Shown here one piece after another: positions 62,128 to 64,000 of a DNA stretch of 64,000 nucleotides (position 1 is the stretch's first letter; each line of letters begins with the position of its first letter). Made by a program: the position numbers and the translations under genes. Source of the DNA: an uncultured Clostridium sp. (GTDB lineage Bacteria > Bacillota > Clostridia > TANB77 > CAG-508); NCBI GenBank assembly GCA_900553695.1, contig USEM01000002.1, positions 10,951-74,950 on the forward strand. Reading direction: 5' to 3'. The notes under the pieces are model-generated. The model was not told the DNA's origin. It did not search any database and saw nothing but the letters and a program-made list of their open reading frames with translations.

Positions 62128-63291
62128 TTATCTTAAATCATTTTTTCTATTCTTATTATTTTTACTTTTAATACTTTCTTGTTCTTTTACAGTTAAAACC
62201 TTTTTACTTATATCATGTATTATATCTGAATCGTTATTATCAAATATTCCATTTTTCTCTAAATCATCAGCAACTATAGTAAAACTCTTTTTATCTTCTG
62301 CAATATCACCTACACGTTCATCAAAAATCTTATCTTGAAATCTTTTTAATAACTTTTTCCAAAAGCCTTTAAAATATTCTAATTCTTTTTTTACTATTGT
62401 GATTGTTTGTTTTAGTTCCATAATAATACCATCTTTAAAATTAATCTCTTCTTTTAAATTTTTAATTTCTTCTTGTTGTACTTGAACAGTTCTAAATAAT
62501 TCTCTATTTTCTGATTTTAAATTTTGATATGTACTTTCAATCTCTTCCATTGTAGTTTTTAATCTAGTCATTGATTTAAAACCCTTAATGCTTTTCTTTA
62601 CATTTTCAGCAAAATCATCAACCATTCTAATATCTTCATTGGATATTTGCTTATTATTTTTGTTAAATGGCACTGGTTTTAATTTTTCCAATACTTTTTC
62701 AACATCTTCTGCCTTTACTTCTATATTCTCACATTCTTTATTTGCGTTATCAATTCTAACAACTTTATTTTTATCTCTATAATATCCTAAAGGACACGTT
62801 CCAGGTAAATGACCTGCTTTTATTGCTCCACCTAATCCAAATTTTGTTCTTTCTGAAACAATTTCTATTTCTAATTGTGAAAGTACAGTAAGCATTCTAA
62901 TAAAAAATCTACCATTAGCTGTGCTAGTATCAACTTCATCTATATCACAAACCAAATAACAATCATTTTCTTCAAGTTTGGTAATTAATGCTTCTAAATC
63001 CTTAACAGAACGAGTTACTCTATCAAGCTTATAAGCCACAATACAATTAATTTTACCTTTCTTCATATCATTCATCATAGCTTGAAAACTTGGTCTATGT
63101 TCCATATCTTTTGCAGATATTTCTGCATCTTGATATATTTTATAAACTTTAAACTTTTTAAATTTGCAAAGTTCTTCTAATCGTTCTTGCTGTTCGCCTA
63201 AAGAAAATCCTTCTCTTGCTTGGTCTTCTGTACTTACACGAATATATATTCCTGTTATCATTTGTTTAGGTGCATCTTTTTCTATATTCAT
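62128..63291 (-). CDS. Chimeric serine recombinase with relaxase-like coiled-coil C-terminus
   Basis: A 387-residue protein. Residues about 10-150 are the resolvase catalytic domain: ITGIYIRVSTEDQAREGFSL with Ser at the S/T position, AYKLDRVTRSVKDLEAL, and ERTKFGLGGAIKAGHLPGTC. After GYYRDKNKVVRID (about 190) the usual integrase zinc and recombinase domains are missing. A long coiled coil (about 245-340) with FWKKLLKRFQDKI follows, which looks like the end of a MobV-type relaxase. This suggests a deletion fusion between an integrase and a mobilisation gene. ATG at 63291 follows GGGAGG. Confidence 0.75.
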   Translation of the reverse strand: MNIEKDAPKQMITGIYIRVSTEDQAREGFSLGEQQERLEELCKFKKFKVYKIYQDAEISAKDMEHRPSFQAMMNDMKKGKINCIVAYKLDRVTRSVKDLEALITKLEENDCYLVCDIDEVDTSTANGRFFIRMLTVLSQLEIEIVSERTKFGLGGAIKAGHLPGTCPLGYYRDKNKVVRIDNANKECENIEVKAEDVEKVLEKLKPVPFNKNNKQISNEDIRMVDDFAENVKKSIKGFKSMTRLKTTMEEIESTYQNLKSENRELFRTVQVQQEEIKNLKEEINFKDGIIMELKQTITIVKKELEYFKGFWKKLLKRFQDKIFDERVGDIAEDKKSFTIVADDLEKNGIFDNNDSDIIHDISKKVLTVKEQESIKSKNNKNRKNDLR

Positions 63292-63434
63292 ATTAGCCTC
63301 CCTTCTTCTAATCATAAAATACAAAAAAGAGCATTAGATAGCTTTTTATAACTAACTAATACTCTGTTATTATCATTATTATTTAATTGTAAAACTTAAA
63401 AGAAAAATCAAATAAACTTCATATTAGTTAATTA

Positions 63435-63699
63435 TTAAACCATTTCTCGGAATCTTGTCATAGGATACTTATTAGTTAAATCATTTATATAGAAATAATC
63501 ATGTTCATTAAAGAATAAATATAATTTATCCTTAATTACAACTTGATGTGGTTCTACATAAGCTAAATTCGTATTCTCAACAATTTTTAATCTTCCGTTC
63601 TTTTATCATTGGTTTACAATTTCTAAAAGTGCAAGCCCATTTAATTTTTGAACGTAGTTCTTCATTCATTTTGATTTGTTTCTTTACGATTTGAATCAT
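63435..63699 (-). CDS. Small unknown protein with a +1 shift at CGG
   Basis: Not visible as one ORF. ATG at 63699 with GGAGG upstream, 34 codons to KPMIKE, then CGG; skipping the C of CGGA gives Gly and RLKIVENTNLAYVEPHQVV with 34 further codons to a stop at 63435. The product is 87 residues, basic at the start. The unshifted frame ends six codons after the CGG. It sits beside the recombinase, so the shift also occurs in an accessory gene. No family recognised. Confidence 0.7.
63595..63597 (-). other. CGG +1 shift site in the small 63.5-kb gene (CGGA)
   Basis: Zero frame: GAA CGG AAG ATT AAA AAT TGT TGA. Shifted: GAA GGA AGA TTA AAA ATT GTT GAG. Confidence 0.8.
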
Positions 63700-63807
63700 A
63701 TCACAAAAACCTCCTTTTTTCAAGCTTTTGAGACGATTCTATTTTATAACACTTAAATCTCAAATGAATTTTTTTAAATTTAGAGGAAATATTAAGATTT
63801 AAATGAA

Positions 63808-63853
63808 AAAAAAGAAAAGCTCAAATTTTTCAATTTGAACTTTTCTTCAATCT
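63808..63853. terminator. Terminator-like hairpin in the gap between the small gene and the tRNA-like end
   Basis: AGAAAAGCTCAAATT/AATTTGAACTTTTCT hairpin. The remaining gap holds no ORF I can support. Confidence 0.6.
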
Positions 63854-63896
63854 CTTTATTTTCGCTTACTACAAATAGTTCGACGAAAATATTTCA

Positions 63897-64000
63897 TGGC
63901 TCCCCGTGTTGGACTTGAACCAACGACGCCCATCTCAAAACTAGTCATTTCAGTCTTTGCTTTCGCAAAGCTCTGAAATGCCAGTTTTAGCGTCTTTAAT
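63897..64000 (-). tRNA. Partial tRNA-like gene 3' end with a large extra hairpin
   Basis: On the minus strand the 3' end shows a T arm (GTTGG, loop TTCAAGT, CCAAC), seven bases of acceptor strand and an encoded CCA. Upstream, AAAACT...AGTTTT flanks a near-perfect hairpin (CATTTCAG/CTGAAATG, CTTTG/CAAAG), and GACGC/GCGTC encloses it. This is too large for a normal anticodon or variable arm. The 5' half is outside the window, so the isotype cannot be set. It may be an element attachment site. Confidence 0.5.

Noticed and set aside
1100..63699. The nine frame breaks as sequencing or assembly errors
   Set aside because: Random indels would fall in any phase and involve homopolymers. All nine are one extra C exactly before an in-phase GGN codon, and conserved genes are otherwise clean. 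Raw reads should still be checked.
63897..64000. tmRNA 3' end
   Set aside because: The acceptor strand does not match the usual tmRNA end, and only about 50 bases separate the paired arms, with no room for pseudoknots and tag.
63897..64000. Integron attC site (GTTGG...CCAAC)
   Set aside because: The loop TTCAAGT and the correctly placed CCA identify a tRNA T arm.
1..64000. CRISPR array
   Set aside because: No regularly spaced direct repeats were found and no cas genes are present.

Overview
The window is AT-rich DNA from a spore-forming member of the Clostridia. This is supported by SpoIVA, SpoVAC/D/E, a PdaB-like deacetylase, a Spo0A-type regulator, DivIVA/SepF, PrkC/PrpC and the codon and ribosome-binding-site style. 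It looks chromosomal. No rRNA and no CRISPR array were seen. One partial tRNA-like gene lies at the right edge.

The most important observation concerns translation. Eight genes are each split into two or three frames: lgt (twice), an unknown gene at 13 kb, a sensor histidine kinase, rpe, the UPF0182 gene, prpC, rlmN and a small gene at 63.5 kb. At all nine break points the zero-frame codon is CGG. Skipping the C, so that CGGN is read as one glycine, restores a full-length protein of the expected family size each time. In a by-eye scan, no other long gene contains an in-frame CGG. The only other in-frame CGG codons are one each in four small, GC-richer, stand-alone genes (7.3, 23.6, 28.0 and 54.5 kb). 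I read this as systematic +1 frameshifting, or four-base decoding, at CGG. Sequencing error is unlikely because every extra C falls in codon phase directly before a glycine codon.

Layout: 1-10 kb holds a PBP end, lgt, pgi, a HEPN/MNT module, rpsT, mscL, a MazF-like toxin, a GerS/LolA-like protein, divIVA, sepF, a HAD phosphatase and a pair of half-size TauE permeases. 10-19 kb holds a PdaB-like deacetylase, a RelA/SpoT-like protein, a NUDIX hydrolase, a putative signalling module (17-residue Trp-rich peptide, AgrC-like kinase, Spo0A-like regulator), spoIVA and lexA. A type I toxin-antitoxin locus sits at 19.6-19.9 kb between lexA and smc. 24-36 kb holds a large palindromic element, an SPFH protein, a bactofilin-like protein, rpe, UPF0182, ftsY, prkC, prpC and rlmN. 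36-45 kb is a type IV pilus operon. 45-47 kb is dodecin plus spoVACDE. 47-56.8 kb holds an acyl-CoA synthetase, pyrG, the isc genes with a shared operator, a dicarboxylate/amino-acid symporter, a flavin reductase and a radical SAM protein.

From about 57 kb to the right edge is an accessory defence island: a TIR-domain protein, a HaeIII-like restriction-modification pair, a Thoeris type II-like pair whose TIR gene carries an early stop, a chimeric serine recombinase, and a tRNA-like 3' end that carries a large extra hairpin.
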